DNA of 13,065 nt from an uncultured Lachnospiraceae bacterium (GTDB taxonomy: Bacteria > Bacillota > Clostridia > Lachnospirales > Lachnospiraceae): assembly GCA_937916415.1 (NCBI GenBank), contig CALGGH010000087.1, positions 1 to 13,065 of the forward strand, in the 5' to 3' direction. Made by a program: the position numbers and the translations under genes. The stretch's first letter is position 1; the number at the start of each line of letters is the position of its first letter. The notes below the pieces were generated by a model. The model saw only the letters and a program-made list of their open reading frames with translations, searched no databases and was not told the origin of the DNA. Shown piece by piece: positions 1 to 7,078 of this stretch.

Positions 1-35
1 AGACCGAATCTGGCGGCTTCCGCCGGATTCGGTCT
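1..35. repeat. 16-bp near-perfect fold-back hairpin at the left edge
   Basis: Bases 1-16 pair with 20-35: ten Watson-Crick pairs, one T-G wobble (11 with 25), then five more pairs, with a 3-base loop CTT at 17-19. The hairpin begins exactly at base 1 and lies inside the degV reading frame. The inner part (GGCGG/CCGCC) is compatible with normal degV sequence. The outer left arm, bases 1-10, replaces codons that should resemble the family. It may be a fold-back artefact at a contig end. Confidence 0.85.
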
Positions 36-531
36 GCTGATGGACAAGCTGGCTGACCTGCGCGATCAGGGCATGTCCATAGACGAAGTACGCAACTTCG
101 CAGAGAACAACAAGAAAAAGATCAACCACTGGTTCTTCACTTCGGATCTCACTTATCTCATCAGGGGCGGACGCGTGTCCAAGGCTGCCGGATTCTTTGG
201 ATCGGCACTGAACATATGTCCTCTTCTCAACGTCGACTACGAGGGCAAGCTGGTAGCACGCGAAAAGATCCGCACCAAGAAAAAGGTCATAGAAGCCTGT
301 GAAAAGAAGATGGAACAGCTGGCAGAGGACGGACTAAATTACAGTGGAAAGGTGTTCATTTCAAACGCGCACTGCCATGAAGACGCCCGTGCGCTGGCTG
401 ACGTCATCGAATCCAGGTTCCCCAAGCTGGCCGCGCCGGTGCAGATCACTTCGATCGGCACCACGATCGGTTCACACACCGGTCCCGGCACCGTGGCACT
501 CTTCTTTTGGGGAGAGGAAAGATACAACTGA
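1..531 (+). CDS. DegV family protein, C-terminal part (5' end outside window)
   Basis: The frame is open from base 1 and gives 176 residues to the stop, so the gene is partial at its 5' end; the first in-frame ATG at 40 is internal. Family motifs are visible: an AASAGFGLL stretch near the left edge, then FTSDLTYLIRGGRVSKAAGF and a following NICPLLNVDYEGKL stretch, ending in an IGTTIGSHTGPG segment and GEERYN. These are the second-lobe signatures of DegV proteins, which bind a fatty acid between two lobes. Bacillota homologues are known to present fatty acids to the FakA kinase, but no fakA is in view, so the role here is inference. A full protein is about 280-290 residues, so roughly the last 60% is present. 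The lipid kinase gene follows on the same strand after 61 bp, which fits a lipid-related pair. The first three codons (RPN) do not look like the usual family sequence just before LAAS and fall inside a fold-back hairpin (see findings). Confidence 0.9.
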   Translation, partial: RPNLAASAGFGLLMDKLADLRDQGMSIDEVRNFAENNKKKINHWFFTSDLTYLIRGGRVSKAAGFFGSALNICPLLNVDYEGKLVAREKIRTKKKVIEACEKKMEQLAEDGLNYSGKVFISNAHCHEDARALADVIESRFPKLAAPVQITSIGTTIGSHTGPGTVALFFWGEERYN

Positions 532-592
532 TCGATCGCCGTCATCTTCTACAGGGGGGATGGCGGCTTCATTTCCATGCATTCAAAAGAAA

Positions 593-1549
593 ATGTATCA
601 CGTAATCATCAATCCTGCATCTCGCTCCGGCAAGGGTCGCAAGCTCTGGGAGCAGATGGAACTCGTTCTCAAGGAAAGAAATATTAAATATCGTGTGATA
701 TTTTCCGAATATCCCGGTCATGTCATAAAGATCGTGTCCAAGCTTACGGACCCCCTGGAGAAGTATGGTCACATAAATCTGATCGTGATCGGCGGTGACG
801 GCACCATGAACGAGGCGCTGCAGGGCATCATGGACTTTAGTGCCATCAGCGTCGGATACGTACCCACGGGATCAAGCAACGACTTCGCCAGGGCGCTAAA
901 CTATCCCAGGAGCGTCTCCCGGATGCTGGACAACATACTCGGCTGCACCGCTCCCACCCTGCTCGACGTCGGGCAGATCACCTATCTGGACGCGAAGGAC
1001 GAAAACGGCGAGCCCATGACCATCACCCGCAGGTTCGACGTAAGCTGCGGCATAGGCTTTGACGCCGCGGTATGTGAAGAAGCCATGCATACGGACGGCA
1101 CGAAGGGACTGCTCAACAAGCTCGGTCTCGGCAAACTGACCTACATAACCATCGCACTCAAGAATCTCCTGGCTGAAACCGGGGTCAAGATCTCATACAC
1201 CCTTGACGGCGGAGAACCCGTCAGGCTGCCGAGGTTTCTGTTCATAGCAATCATGCAGAACAAATACGAAGGCGGCGGATTCATGTTCTGTCCCAATGCT
1301 GACCCCACTGACGGCCTGCTGGATCTGTGCATAGTCAGCATCAGGCACAAGATCAAGTTCCTCGTGGCATTTCCCTTTGCCTATTCAGGCAAGCACGTAT
1401 GGTTCAAGGGCATTACGTGCACCAGGGCATCTAAGGTGCGCATAAGTACCACCGGTGAGCTGTGGGTGCACACTGATGGCGAAGTCCATAGAAAAAGCAG
1501 GGACTTCATGGTGGAGACCCTGCCTGATAAACTGAGACTGCTAATGTAA
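593..1549 (+). CDS. Diacylglycerol/lipid kinase, YegS/BmrU family
   Basis: 318 residues, a normal length for this family of cytosolic or membrane-associated lipid kinases, which phosphorylate diacylglycerol or related lipids with ATP. The protein opens with YHVIINPASRSGKG (the N-terminal NPxSG element), then GGDGT at residues 67-71 (nucleotide-binding signature), PTGSSNDFAR at 91-100, CGIGFDAAV in the C-terminal beta-sandwich, and PTDGLLDL and HTDGE near the end. The start at 593 puts the first beta strand at residue 2, as is usual. An upstream in-frame ATG at 560 would add 11 residues, but the G-run just before it is too close to serve as a ribosome site. The site before 593 is itself weak (AAAAGAAA). 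The frame stays open upstream into degV as a shadow. Paired with degV, the gene suggests phospholipid turnover; the exact substrate cannot be read from the sequence. Confidence 0.9.
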   Translation: MYHVIINPASRSGKGRKLWEQMELVLKERNIKYRVIFSEYPGHVIKIVSKLTDPLEKYGHINLIVIGGDGTMNEALQGIMDFSAISVGYVPTGSSNDFARALNYPRSVSRMLDNILGCTAPTLLDVGQITYLDAKDENGEPMTITRRFDVSCGIGFDAAVCEEAMHTDGTKGLLNKLGLGKLTYITIALKNLLAETGVKISYTLDGGEPVRLPRFLFIAIMQNKYEGGGFMFCPNADPTDGLLDLCIVSIRHKIKFLVAFPFAYSGKHVWFKGITCTRASKVRISTTGELWVHTDGEVHRKSRDFMVETLPDKLRLLM

Positions 1550-1552
1550 AGA

Positions 1553-1569
1553 TGCGTCAGGATGACGCA
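1553..1569 (+). terminator. Short hairpin after the lipid kinase gene
   Basis: A perfect 7-bp inverted repeat, TGCGTCA-GGA-TGACGCA, begins 3 bases after the kinase stop. There is no T-run after it on the plus strand, and only a weak TCTTTAC after it on the minus strand. It may help end or protect transcripts in this convergent gap, but it is not a classical intrinsic terminator. Confidence 0.4.
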
Positions 1570-1572
1570 CAT

Positions 1573-1606
1573 GCCTGTTCGGAAGTACATGGACGTACTT
1601 CCAGGC
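1573..1606 (+). repeat. Bulged hairpin repeat, copy 1 (loop ATGGAC)
   Basis: Outer stem 1573-1576 pairs with 1603-1606. A four-base one-sided bulge GTTC (1577-1580) follows. The inner 8-bp stem GGAAGTAC (1581-1588) pairs with GTACTTCC (1595-1602), and the loop is ATGGAC. A second copy with the same architecture lies at 7041-7078. Over 36 aligned bases 25 match without gaps, and at three stem pairs both partners differ so that pairing is kept. Confidence 0.75.
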
Positions 1607-1650
1607 TTAGGATCTGTTACGGAATAACTTTTAATTCTGCTTGTCTGCTT
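1607..1650 (-). repeat. ~78-bp repeat family, inverted partial copy C
   Basis: Read on the minus strand this stretch contains CAGACAAGCAG, then AAGTTATT, then ACAGATCCTAAG, in the same order and spacing as the plus-strand copies at 2492-2648. It lies beyond the 3' end of the DUF1653 gene in inverted orientation, so that gene is bracketed by related sequence. The similarity is partial (about 40 bases) and was judged by eye. Confidence 0.5.
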
Positions 1651-1664
1651 TTCTGAACAGCTCC

Positions 1665-2303
1665 TTAGCGCAACCTGTGAGCCTCGTACCTGCGCCTGAG
1701 CATGATGGCGTCCATCAGCCTCTCATATCTCTTTTGTATCGGACCTTCATTGACCTCGATCCCTATTGTGGTTGACATAATATCTATCATTTCGTCATTT
1801 ATCTTTAATCGCATTTCTGACAGTATGTCCACCCTTTGTTCATAAGTATCCGCATCCAGGAAACGCTCCACGTCCTCATCAAGGGTGTATTCGGATGATT
1901 CGGTTTCCGCGGTCACCGATTGTTCATTCGCCTGTTCACCTGCCTGCACGTTTGGAGCCTCCGTTTCGGCGGACTCCGATTTCGCTGCCACAGGTTCCGC
2001 TGGCAAAGGTTCCTCATTTGTTCGCGGGATCGCCATGGAATCCGAATACGTTCTCGCCTCATCTGCAGGCCTTATTTCTTCAAACCTGTATTTCTGACTC
2101 ACGCCCGGATGCTTCACCCGGTCAACGGGCTCCATGAACATAGTTAGGGGCCTTACGTAATATCCGTAATCTCCGTAAAGTGCCTGATAAACTACCATCT
2201 CCTCTCCGGTTTCGGAGTGCTTTGCTATGCATAACACTTGATATGTATTTCCTTTGAAATGCCTGTACAGCTGATGCGGCTGCGGTTTTTGACGATCGTA
2301 CAT
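1665..2303 (-). CDS. DUF1653 domain protein
   Basis: 212 residues. Residues 12-60 form a DUF1653 domain: YRHFKGNTYQVLCIAKHSETG, then an MVVYQALYGDYGYYVRPL stretch and MFMEP. Residues 80-138 are an acidic, low-complexity linker rich in E, S, A and T. Residues 139-212 form a charged, probably helical C-terminal module with LDEDVERFLDADTYEQR, then a DEMIDIMSTTIGI segment. This domain-linker-domain form seems typical of clostridial members, while shorter homologues have only the N-terminal domain. The function is unknown; the N-terminal domain is a small beta-rich fold of unproven role. The start ATG at 2303 is preceded by GGAGAA at a good distance. The gene stands alone between the operon terminator to its right and the convergent lipid kinase to its left, with its own candidate promoter. 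Confidence 0.87.
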   Translation of the reverse strand: MYDRQKPQPHQLYRHFKGNTYQVLCIAKHSETGEEMVVYQALYGDYGYYVRPLTMFMEPVDRVKHPGVSQKYRFEEIRPADEARTYSDSMAIPRTNEEPLPAEPVAAKSESAETEAPNVQAGEQANEQSVTAETESSEYTLDEDVERFLDADTYEQRVDILSEMRLKINDEMIDIMSTTIGIEVNEGPIQKRYERLMDAIMLRRRYEAHRLR

Positions 2304-2372
2304 TTTTTTCTCCTATATAATGGTCAAAACATCTGTTTATCGCCTTCTGACATAGATGCGCCAACACATATG

Positions 2373-2400
2373 ATTTTATCACACTCATGGCAAATCGAAT
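2373..2400 (-). promoter_or_regulatory. Candidate promoter for the DUF1653 gene
   Basis: The minus strand carries TGATAAAAT (-10 TAAAAT at 2373-2378 with an extended TGn element), about 70 bp upstream of the start at 2303. The -35 around 2396-2401 (TATTCG) is poor, so this would be an extended -10 promoter. It lies just downstream of the terminator of the preceding operon, which is where a promoter is expected. Confidence 0.45.
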
Positions 2401-2410
2401 AGGGAAGATG

Positions 2411-2435
2411 AAAAAGGGCGGAGAACGCGCTCCGC
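2411..2435 (-). terminator. Rho-independent terminator of the pentose-map-yhaM operon
   Basis: On the minus strand GCGGAG pairs with CTCCGC (2430-2435 with 2418-2423) around a 6-base loop, followed by CC and a run of five T (complement of 2411-2415). It lies about 200 bp downstream of the yhaM stop and before the DUF1653 promoter. It therefore cleanly separates the two transcription units. Confidence 0.75.
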
Positions 2436-2491
2436 AAATAAATAGGATACAGGCCTGCGAGGTTGGCCTAATCACCAGGCATGAAATGAAT

Positions 2492-2648
2492 TTACTACGG
2501 CGAGGCTTTCTGACGCAGCTGTCGGGAATGCAGACAAGCAAGATGATCAGATTAATTATTGACAGATCCTTACTACGGCGACTGACGACAACGCAGTCAC
2601 ATGGAAATTCAGACAAGCAGATTAGGAAGTTATTTGTTTACAGTGCCT
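2492..2648 (+). repeat. ~78-bp tandem repeat, copies A and B
   Basis: TTACTACGGCGA occurs at 2492-2503 and again at 2570-2581. CAGACAAGCA occurs at 2531-2540 and 2610-2619. The unit ends in an ACAGnnCCTTA boundary at about 2563 and 2640. The spacing of 78-79 bp is kept for all three blocks while the sequence between them diverges. Copy B runs into the last codons and stop of yhaM (stop at 2638-2640). This fills most of the 334-bp gap between yhaM and the DUF1653 gene. No protein-coding signal is convincing here. Confidence 0.65.
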
Positions 2649-3573
2649 TATGCAGATTGGATTCAAATATCCTGTTAAAGCCCAACCAGCCGACAGAATC
2701 ATTATTATCCAGGATCTCGGTAAATGCCTCCAGCTTGGCATCCGTATTGTCCGCAAAATTGAGCGCCACTGCTTCAATTATGGCCGGTTTCTTGGGAGAT
2801 CCAAACTCAAATTCGCCATGGTGCGACAGAATGCAGTGCTTCAGCTCATTCTCAAGCGCCGGCGGAAAACCATCGATGTCCCGCAGGGCTTCATCCACCA
2901 TTTCCACTCCTATGATGATGTGTCCCAGATACTGACCTTCGTCGGTGTAGTCATTCTGCGGAAATCGGCTTAGCTCACGGATCTTGCCTATGTCATGACA
3001 CAGTGCTGCAGTTATCAGCAGGTCACGGTTCAGCCTGTCATACCGTCCGGCCAAAAAATCGCATATGCGCGCAACGCCAAGCGTGTGCTGAAGCAGTCCG
3101 CCCACGAATCCATGATGAATGGACTTGGCGGCTGACGACTTCTTAAAGCTGGCCGCGAACTCCTCATTCCCAAAGAAATGATCCAGCAGCTGCCTTAGAT
3201 GCGGCTCGCCGACGGATTCGATCATTCCCTTAAGCTCCGTCCACATTTCCTCCACGTCATACGGCGTGGTAGGCACGTAATTGGACGGATCATACTCGCC
3301 TTCGTCACATTTGCGGATCCTCTTGACATTGACCTGGAGCGCGCCATTAAAGGACGTCACTTCGCCACCGACCTCTATGTAATCGAGCGCCTCATGCTCT
3401 CCTATCCCTGCCGAATGGGGCTCCCAAACCTTCGCGTCGATCGTTCCGGTCTTGTCAAGGAGCACCACGTTTTCATATTCCTTGCCGTTACGCGTCAGCG
3501 CCGAATTGCAGGATTTGCACAGGTATATGTCCGAAATCCTGTCACCCTCTTTTAATTCCCTAACGTATTTCAT
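2638..3573 (-). CDS. yhaM: 3'-5' exoribonuclease YhaM-type (OB fold + HD domain)
   Basis: 311 residues, close to the usual 310-315. Residues 1-95 are an OB-fold nucleic-acid-binding domain (YVRELKEGDRISDIYLCKSC at its start). Residues 150-290 are an HD phosphohydrolase domain with metal-ligand candidates H163 (LLQHTLGVARI), H193-D194 (LCHDIGKI), H251-H252 (ILSHHGEF) and D275. YhaM enzymes degrade single-stranded RNA, and also DNA in vitro, from the 3' end and depend on Mn or Co. I chose ATG 3573 because GGAG sits six bases before it. A TTG at 3585 would add four residues but itself overlaps that ribosome site. The gene is 25 bp downstream of map and is the last gene before the terminator at 2411-2435. 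Its link to the sugar genes is positional only. Confidence 0.9.
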   Translation of the reverse strand: MKYVRELKEGDRISDIYLCKSCNSALTRNGKEYENVVLLDKTGTIDAKVWEPHSAGIGEHEALDYIEVGGEVTSFNGALQVNVKRIRKCDEGEYDPSNYVPTTPYDVEEMWTELKGMIESVGEPHLRQLLDHFFGNEEFAASFKKSSAAKSIHHGFVGGLLQHTLGVARICDFLAGRYDRLNRDLLITAALCHDIGKIRELSRFPQNDYTDEGQYLGHIIIGVEMVDEALRDIDGFPPALENELKHCILSHHGEFEFGSPKKPAIIEAVALNFADNTDAKLEAFTEILDNNDSVGWLGFNRIFESNLHKAL

Positions 3574-3598
3574 AGCTTGCTCCAAACAGATGCCAAAA

Positions 3599-4522
3599 CT
3601 AATATGTCAGAATCTCGCAGCCGTCTTCCGTCACGGCGAGCGTCACTTCCCACTGTGCGCTTGGCTTGCCGTCCCTGGTATATACGGTCCAGCCATTCTC
3701 CTCGTCGGTGTAAATGTCTGCCTTGCCCATGTTGACCATGGGTTCTATCGTAAACACCATGCCGGGAACCATCAGCATCTCCGTGCCGGGCCTGGTCACG
3801 TAGCTCACCCAGGGTTCCTCATGAAATTCGATCCCTACGCCGTGCCCGCCGATCTCCCTCACTATAGTGTATCCGTTGGCCTTGGCATGCGAATTGACGG
3901 CATCCGCCATGTCTCCCAGGAAAGTCCACGGCTTGACCGCGTCGATGCCCTTTTGCATGCATTCCTTCGCAACGGTCACGAGCCTCTTTTTCTCCTCGGA
4001 TACGTTGCCTATGCAGAACATTCTGGAGGAATCCGAAAAATAATCCTTGTAGATCGTGGAACAGTCCACGTTGATGATGTCGCCGTCCCTGAGCACGATC
4101 TTGTCAGACGGTATGCCGTGACAAACCTCATCATTCAGCGAGGTGCATACGCTCTTGGGAAATCCCTCATAGTTAAGCGGCGCGGGAATGCCTCCCATGT
4201 CCGTGGTCATCTCATATACGATGTCATCTATCTGCTGAGTCGTCATGCCTTCGCATATCCGCTTGCCTATCTCGTCAAGTATCGCTATGTTCAGCTTACT
4301 GCTCTCGCGTATGCCTTCTATCTGCTCGGCGTTCTTGATCTGCGCGTGTCCCGGGACTATGTGTCCCGACAGCCGGATGGATTCGATCCTTTCATCCATT
4401 CTCTCATGGCAGACCTTGTATTTGCGCCCGCTTCCGCACCAGCAGGGGTCGTTTCTGTTCAGCTTGATCTTATCCGGTGCAGGAGGAATGAAGGTTCCTG
4501 CGTTTCTGTTTGCCGGGCTCAT
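3599..4522 (-). CDS. map: Methionine aminopeptidase type I with N-terminal SEC-C zinc motif
   Basis: 307 residues. A short N-terminal tail carries a SEC-C motif, NDPCWCGSGRKYKVCHE (C27, C29, C38, H39), which binds zinc. The catalytic pita-bread domain follows, with all five expected metal ligands: D153, D164 (11 apart as in the family), H227 (GGHGVG), E260 (TIEPM) and E292 (QWEVTLAV). H135 lies in CHGIP and H234 in EFHEEP. The enzyme removes the initiator methionine from new proteins. The extension makes it longer than the ~250-residue basal form. The start ATG 4522 overlaps the rpe stop (ATGA) and has AGGCGAGG upstream; an earlier in-frame ATG at 4573 lies deep inside rpe and is rejected. 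Tight overlap suggests translational coupling with rpe, although the two functions are unrelated. Confidence 0.95.
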   Translation of the reverse strand: MSPANRNAGTFIPPAPDKIKLNRNDPCWCGSGRKYKVCHERMDERIESIRLSGHIVPGHAQIKNAEQIEGIRESSKLNIAILDEIGKRICEGMTTQQIDDIVYEMTTDMGGIPAPLNYEGFPKSVCTSLNDEVCHGIPSDKIVLRDGDIINVDCSTIYKDYFSDSSRMFCIGNVSEEKKRLVTVAKECMQKGIDAVKPWTFLGDMADAVNSHAKANGYTIVREIGGHGVGIEFHEEPWVSYVTRPGTEMLMVPGMVFTIEPMVNMGKADIYTDEENGWTVYTRDGKPSAQWEVTLAVTEDGCEILTY

Positions 4523-5199
4523 AACACCTCGCCTTTCTGAGTCTGATCCAATATTGCCACGTATTTTTTGCAATTAGCTTCGGCATCGCCCTTAAAGATC
4601 GCGCTGCCCGCGACGATCACGTTGGCACCGACTTCTATCACGATCCTGACCGTATCTGCGGTCATCCCTCCGTCTACCTCGATGTCGCAGTCCAGCTTGT
4701 TCGCCGCCACGTAATTGGCCGCCTGGGCTATGCGCATCGTTGATTCCCTGATGTAGGTCTGTCCGCCGAATCCGGGCTGGACGGTCATGATCAGCAGCAT
4801 GTCTATCTTGTCCAGATAGGGGTAAACGTCTTCAACGCGCGTGTCCGGGCGAATGCTCATGCCGACCTTGCATCCCGATTCCCTAATCGCGCGGATCACT
4901 TCTTCGGGATCATCCTCCGATTCATAGTGGAAGGTGATCCCGTCCGCACCGGCTTCCGCGAAGCTCCTGACGTACTTTAACGGACGGATTATCATCAGAT
5001 GGACGTCCAGCTTCAGGTCGGTCACCTTGCGAACGGAAGACACCACCGGTATTCCGAAGGACAGGGACGGCACAAAGACGCCGTCCATCACGTCAATGTG
5101 AACGTACTTTGCTCCGCCTCTCTCTATAGCCTTTATCTGTTCTCCGAGCACCGCACAATCTGCTGCCAGTATTGACGGTGCCAAAATGTTATGTTTCAT
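4519..5199 (-). CDS. rpe: Ribulose-phosphate 3-epimerase
   Basis: 226 residues, TIM barrel, full length. Signatures: LAPSILAADCAVLGEQI at the N-terminus, HIDVMDGVFVP (H34, D36, the first catalytic Asp), LDVHLMI (H67), MTVQPGFGGQ (phosphate-binding loop) and EVDGG with D176 as the second catalytic Asp. It interconverts D-ribulose-5-phosphate and D-xylulose-5-phosphate in the cytosol. This is the logical step after AraD, which produces xylulose-5-phosphate. The start lies 5 bp after the stop of the transketolase C subunit, and no strong ribosome site is visible before it (AAAG only), so translation probably depends on coupling. It overlaps map by four bases at its 3' end. A pentose operon carrying its own rpe suggests extra capacity for pentose flux. 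Confidence 0.96.
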   Translation of the reverse strand: MKHNILAPSILAADCAVLGEQIKAIERGGAKYVHIDVMDGVFVPSLSFGIPVVSSVRKVTDLKLDVHLMIIRPLKYVRSFAEAGADGITFHYESEDDPEEVIRAIRESGCKVGMSIRPDTRVEDVYPYLDKIDMLLIMTVQPGFGGQTYIRESTMRIAQAANYVAANKLDCDIEVDGGMTADTVRIVIEVGANVIVAGSAIFKGDAEANCKKYVAILDQTQKGEVL

Positions 5200-5204
5200 C
5201 GTGA

Positions 5205-6146
5205 TTACTTTAAGAATCCTTTCACGCTCTTCGCAACGCCGGCTCCGTCAAGACCGTACTTTTCAACCAGGGCGGCTGCCGTACCGGACTCGCCGAACTG
5301 ATCGTTGATGCCGATCTTGTACACCGTAGTGGGATGCTTGGCGCTCAGGCAGTCGCTGACGGCGCTGCCCAGGCCGCCGATCACGGAATGTTCTTCTGCC
5401 GTTACGACCTTGCCGGTCTTGGATGCGGACTTGATTATGATGTCCTCGTCCAGCGGCTTGATCGTGTGTATGTTGATGACCTCTGCGCTGATTCCGTCGG
5501 CTGCCAGGATCTCTGCAGCGTCAAGCGCGGCTGCAACCATGATCCCCGTTGCTACTATGGTCACGTCAGTTCCTTCCCTCAGGAGCACGCCCTTGCCCAT
5601 CTCAAACTTATAGGTCTCGGGGTCGTTGATGATGGGAACTCCTGCACGTCCAAACCTCAAATAAACCGGGCCCTCATAATCAACTGCCGCATGAACGGCT
5701 GCCTTGGCCTCGGTGTCATCAGCGGGCACGATGACTGTCATGCCGGGAATGACGCGCATCAGGGCGATGTCCTCTAGACACTGATGTGATGCGCCGTCCT
5801 CTCCAACGGTGATGCCGGCATGAGTCGCGCCGATCTTGACGTTGAGATGAGGATATCCGATGGAATTGCGGATCTGCTCATAGTTGCGTCCTGCCGCAAA
5901 CATGGCGAAGGAGCTGATGAACGGAATCTTGCCGCAGGTTGCCAGTCCGGCAGCGATGCCGGTCATGTTGCACTCGGCGATGCCGCAGTCAATGTGCCTG
6001 TCAGGAAATGCCTTCTGGAACGTGTTTGTTTTGGTCGCATTGGCCAGGTCAGCATCAAGAACTATTACGCCCGGATTCTCCTGTCCCACTTCTACGAGAG
6101 CATTTCCATAGCTCTCCCTGGTAGCTATCTTTTTAACGTCTGCCAT
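5205..6146 (-). CDS. tkt: Transketolase, C-terminal subunit (split enzyme)
   Basis: 313 residues from ATG 6146. It holds the pyrimidine-binding domain and the C-terminal transketolase domain. RESYGNALVEVGQENP opens the protein, and GIAECNM contains E58, the glutamate that activates the thiamine ring. SFAMFAAGRNYEQIR and THAGITVGEDGASHQ are typical loops, and a C-terminal EEHSVIGGLGSAV segment follows. In this split form the cofactor's diphosphate is held by the N subunit encoded just upstream, so the two proteins must assemble. ATG 6146 lies nine bases after GGAGG. ATG 6152 overlaps the upstream stop (ATGA) but is only three bases from it; either start is possible. The product transfers two-carbon units between ketose and aldose phosphates. 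Confidence 0.94.
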   Translation of the reverse strand: MADVKKIATRESYGNALVEVGQENPGVIVLDADLANATKTNTFQKAFPDRHIDCGIAECNMTGIAAGLATCGKIPFISSFAMFAAGRNYEQIRNSIGYPHLNVKIGATHAGITVGEDGASHQCLEDIALMRVIPGMTVIVPADDTEAKAAVHAAVDYEGPVYLRFGRAGVPIINDPETYKFEMGKGVLLREGTDVTIVATGIMVAAALDAAEILAADGISAEVINIHTIKPLDEDIIIKSASKTGKVVTAEEHSVIGGLGSAVSDCLSAKHPTTVYKIGINDQFGESGTAAALVEKYGLDGAGVAKSVKGFLK

Positions 6147-6148
6147 GA

Positions 6149-6985
6149 TCATTCACCTCCCAGTTCCTTGCCGATCTTCTCCAGATCAGCCATAGCGATC
6201 GCATACTCTTCGTCATTGGGTGCCTTGCCGTGCCAGCCAACTGCACCTTCCATGAAGGACACACCCTTGCCCTTAAGCGTCTTGGCTATGATCGCGGTGG
6301 GACGTCCCTTGGTCTCACGTGCTTCCTTGAATGCGGCTGCGATTTCGTCAAAATCATTGCCGTTGATGTTGATCACGTGGAAGTTGAATGCATCGAATTT
6401 CTTATCTATGGGATATGGATTGTTTACCTGCTCGATGGGGCCGTCGATCTGAAGGCCATTGTTGTCCACGATGACCACGAGGTTGTCAAGCTTCTTGGCT
6501 CCTGCAAACATGGCTGCCTCCCAGACCTGACCTTCCTCTATCTCACCGTCGCCAAGGAGCGTATATGTCCTGTAGGACGCTCCGTCAAGCTTGGCAGCAA
6601 GCGCCATGCCGACTGCGGCCGATATGCCCTGTCCGAGGGAACCGGACGACATGTCCACTCCGGGAGTCTCCTGCATGCAGGGATGACCCTGTAGATAAGA
6701 ACCCAAATGCCTGAGCGTGGGCAGGTCCTCCACCGGGAAGTAACCCCTGTTGGCAAGCACCGAATACAGGCCCGGTGCGGTATGTCCCTTTGAGAGCACG
6801 AAACGATCCCTGTCCTTTTTCTTGGGATCCCTGGGATCTATGTTCATCTCTTCGAAGTACAGATAAGTGTAGATGTCTGCTGCTGATAATGATCCGCCGG
6901 GATGTCCGGCTTTGGCGCCATGCACCGCCGTAACGATGCCCTTGCGCACGTCATTGGCTTTCTTTTGCAATTCCAGTTTGTCCAT
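6149..6985 (-). CDS. tkt: Transketolase, N-terminal (TPP-binding) subunit
   Basis: 278 residues, typical for the separate N subunit. AGHPGGSLSAADI (H28), LSKGHTAPGLYSVL (H68) and SSGSLGQGIS are substrate and cofactor contacts. The thiamine-diphosphate motif runs from GDG at 145-147 to NN at 175-176 (VIVDNNGLQIDG), binding Mg and the diphosphate. The start ATG 6985 has GGAGG six bases upstream, and a longer open frame reaching back to 7153 inside araD is rejected. It shares four bases or nearly touches the C-subunit gene, so both are made together. The 85-bp gap to araD holds a structured hairpin repeat (7041-7078), which could alter mRNA stability or relative expression of the two halves of the operon. 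Confidence 0.95.
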   Translation of the reverse strand: MDKLELQKKANDVRKGIVTAVHGAKAGHPGGSLSAADIYTYLYFEEMNIDPRDPKKKDRDRFVLSKGHTAPGLYSVLANRGYFPVEDLPTLRHLGSYLQGHPCMQETPGVDMSSGSLGQGISAAVGMALAAKLDGASYRTYTLLGDGEIEEGQVWEAAMFAGAKKLDNLVVIVDNNGLQIDGPIEQVNNPYPIDKKFDAFNFHVININGNDFDEIAAAFKEARETKGRPTAIIAKTLKGKGVSFMEGAVGWHGKAPNDEEYAIAMADLEKIGKELGGE

Positions 6986-7040
6986 ACTTGACCTCCATTT
7001 ATTTATTCCAATTTTATACCCATGTACCATGGACGGGACA

Positions 7041-7078
7041 GGGCATGTCCAGAAATACATGGATGTATATCTATGCCC
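7041..7078 (+). repeat. Bulged hairpin repeat, copy 2 (loop ATGGAT), in the araD-tkt gap
   Basis: Outer stem GGGCAT (7041-7046) pairs with ATGCCC (7073-7078). The bulge is GTCC (7047-7050). The inner stem 7051-7058 pairs with 7065-7072 with one mismatch, and the loop is ATGGAT. It is the second member of the family seen at 1573-1606. It overlaps the araD stop codon (7071-7073) and lies inside the operon transcript. There is no T-run after it, so a full terminator is unlikely. Confidence 0.75.

Noticed and set aside
344..592. Upstream extension of the lipid kinase frame into degV
   Set aside because: The translated extension is low-quality sequence antagonistic to the degV frame, and the kinase fold starts at residue 2 from 593.
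2122..2616. Minus-strand open frame (164 codons) across the DUF1653 start and upstream region
   Set aside because: It overlaps the DUF1653 gene in another frame, crosses the terminator at 2411-2435 and has no family-like sequence.
2304..2637. Riboswitch or small RNA in the yhaM-DUF1653 gap
   Set aside because: I tried to match tandem-aptamer patterns such as glycine or cyclic di-GMP types, but the conserved cores are absent; only the terminator, a promoter and the tandem repeat are supported.
3452..4540. Long plus-strand open frame (362 codons) opposite yhaM and map
   Set aside because: It is antisense to two clear enzyme genes whose catalytic residues are intact. Its own translation shows no family motif, and it reflects codon bias of the real genes.
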